In this document: one piece after another, positions 62,280-64,000 of the stretch
Layout: each line of letters starts with the position of its first letter
How positions within the stretch are numbered: position 1 is the first letter of the stretch
Source of the DNA: Paramarasmius palmivorus
Lineage: Eukaryota; Basidiomycota; Agaricomycetes; Agaricales; Marasmiaceae
DNA length: 64,000 nt
Assembly (NCBI GenBank): GCA_037176845.1
Contig: JAYKXP010000031.1
Span: 248,001-312,000, forward strand
Reading direction: 5' to 3'
Notes under the pieces: generated by a model
Told to the model about the DNA's origin: nothing
Database searches by the model: none
What the model saw: the letters and a program-made list of their open reading frames with translations, nothing else
Program-made: the position numbers and the translations under genes

Positions 62280-64000
62280 TCAATAACCAATCCTATTGTC
62301 TTCTTCCCTATTACGAGCTTTGGGTTTCTCTCTCAGTTTCCTGCCCCCTCCATTCCTCCCGCCGCCTTCATCAACATCCACGTTTCTCAACGGAATTCCC
62401 GACGACGACGACATGCTATCAATCATCGGCTCAGAAGACCAGGGTGGAATATGATGCGGTGCTGGGCCTGGGCTTGTGGTCTGATGTTGAGCAGCACGTT
62501 GCTCAGGTGGTTCGGCGCTGATAGCACGGTGAGATGGCGGAGAGGGAGAAGGCGACATCGTTGGAAGGTTTCGAGTAGAAGACGATGTAGATGGTTGCGC
62601 AGTTGTGCTGTCGTCGCGTTGCTGCTTCTTCTTTGAACTCTTCTGGGCCGTTTGCTTTGCTTTGGAGGCGGGCTGGTTTTTCTTGAGCTTCTTCGCAGGC
62701 TTAGGACCGGATTTTGTTTTGGTGGACTCCGAACTTGGCTTTGGAGGTTGTTGTCCCTCTGTATCATCCTCGCCTTCGTCACTATCGACATCACTTCCTC
62801 CCCTCTTGCGAGTGCGCTGTGACCCCTGATTCGACTGATCACCATCATCTACCCTGTCATCTGGTTCTCTCTCCATAACACCATCTTCACCCCCCTCGTC
62901 GTCGTCATCCTCGTCGCTGCTGCTGCTACTGTCTTCAGTCTCGGTACCGGCGCGCATGATTGCAGGGATGATCTTCTTTCTTTTCTTGCCGGCATCGCTC
63001 CGAACCTTCCGAGGCTTCTTGGCACCACCCTCGAGTAAGCGCTTCTTGAAGTCATCCTTCCACTTCACCCATTCTTCCTCCTCCAGTTTCCGGAACTTGA
63101 CCTGACCCCCGGCAACAAGGTTCCAGAGCTTTTCCAGTGCTCCGCCGCCTGTACCAATCTTGCTGGGATTTTCGAATTTCGCAAAAGGCCAGCCATCAAC
63201 AACTACCCCAAAAGGTAACGTCACTTGCTTCTCAAAGTTTTCGAATGGAATCGACTTGAACTTTCGCCCGGTAGCCTCGCCTATATTCACGTTAGGAACG
63301 ATAACGACTGAAGTTTCAAGATACATACACAACTTTTCCCTCAAGTGCTCCCTTACGTGAGCTTTCAGCATTGTATTCTTGTCTTGCATCGGCATTTCCT
63401 CGAACATCTCTACATCATGCAATCAACAGTCAGTAATCGGAAACTCGACAACGACCGCCACACTTACTGGTGATGTCACAGTCAGCCACCGAAAAGTGCA
63501 TCAGCTTTGTTGAAACGGTGTCGGTGTCCCAGCCCTTTGCTATCATCTTCATGTACGGTTCCCACTTTGGATTGCTCCAGAAGACTTCGGGGCTCATGAA
63601 CGCATCGGTTGTATTTCGTACTACGATGAACATTCCCTCAATACCGCAGCGTTGCTTCGCAGCCTTCATCTACAATGGCAAACGTCAATTTAATGGTTCT
63701 AATCCACGCTGATAACTTCGACTTACAATCTCTTTCAAATTTGTAATGACGCCTGCCATGTCTTGGGCACGACTCTGAGAGTTAGGGTTCTGTATGTGCT
63801 TGTGGGTCTCCGTCTTCTTGTACTCAAGGTAGCGTTTCACAATCTCTTTCTTCTCCTGACGAGTCATATTGGCGTAGATTGGCTGGCAAATCTCCGTCAG
63901 CTTCTGCAATGGAAGCCTTTCCTCTCCCGCTAAACTCGCTGGTAAGCACCCTTCTTTTTATGAAAAAAAAAAAAACAGAAGAAACAGATAACACACCTTC
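62280..64000 (-). CDS. Uncharacterised protein with acidic/basic C-terminal tail (5' end outside window)
   Basis: Minus-strand gene read from the window edge: exons 64000-63997 (partial), 63938-63727, 63669-63468 and 63409-62280, with introns 63996-63939, 63726-63670 and 63467-63410 (GT/AG, consistent phase), stopping at TGA 62280. The N-terminal visible part has ICQPIYANMTRQEKKEIVKR, then RCGIEGMFIVVRNTTDAFMS and FWSNPKWEPYMKM, then FEEMPMQDKNTML and a folded-looking region to about WNLVAGGQVKFRKLEEEEW. The last 230 residues are low complexity: KKPRKVRSDAGKKRKK, acidic SSSSSDEDDDD, then Lys/Ser/Pro-rich, suggesting a nuclear protein. I recall similar proteins as common, unannotated and often repeat-associated in mushroom genomes, but could not check. 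It is not part of the 19-kb duplication. Confidence 0.75.

Noticed and set aside
1..64000. CRISPR arrays, tRNA, rRNA, bacterial operons or phage genes
   Set aside because: No direct-repeat/spacer arrays, cloverleaf genes or polycistronic layout were seen; the introns show that the DNA is eukaryotic.

Overview
This is a window of filamentous-fungal DNA, most likely an agaricomycete basidiomycete. The evidence is: genes split by many short introns (about 45-65 bases, GT/AG with a few GC/AG), a Tnp2-type CACTA transposase, a copia-like LTR element, NACHT (NLR/STAND) genes with C2-like N-termini, a seven-helix membrane-protein family common in mushroom genomes, and no operons, tRNA or rRNA genes. 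It looks like a gene-poor, repeat-rich accessory region.

Layout. 1-4974: right part of a CACTA DNA transposon with its transposase and one accessory gene; its terminus at 4974 abuts a host paralogue. 4975-6198 plus 10050-17000: first copy of a duplicated host block, split by a copia-like, gag-only LTR element (6199-10049) that itself carries a 265-bp MITE. 17994-22443: a membrane-receptor-like gene broken by a 2.9-kb CACTA-like non-autonomous element. 22450-26000: partial copy of the duplicated block. 26037-29968: intact 11-exon NLR gene (NLR1). 30200-45600: flanking paralogous blocks. About 46116-49205: a second NLR (NLR2). 49400-61778: the paralogous blocks again, cut sharply at 61778 and followed by a strong hairpin. 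62280-64000: an unrelated minus-strand gene running off the window.

The dominant structure is a tandem duplication with a period near 19.2 kb: NLR1 and its downstream blocks (26.0-45.3 kb) repeat as NLR2 and its downstream blocks (45.7-61.8 kb). A partial older unit lies at 5-17 kb. Each unit carries minus-strand copies of an unrecognised multi-exon gene family, each with a TTAGGGTCAA-like motif at its 5' end. Many copies carry stops, frameshifts and MITEs. Only the CACTA genes, NLR1, most of NLR2 and the 62-64 kb gene could be modelled exon by exon with consistent phase; functions of the duplicated families are unknown.
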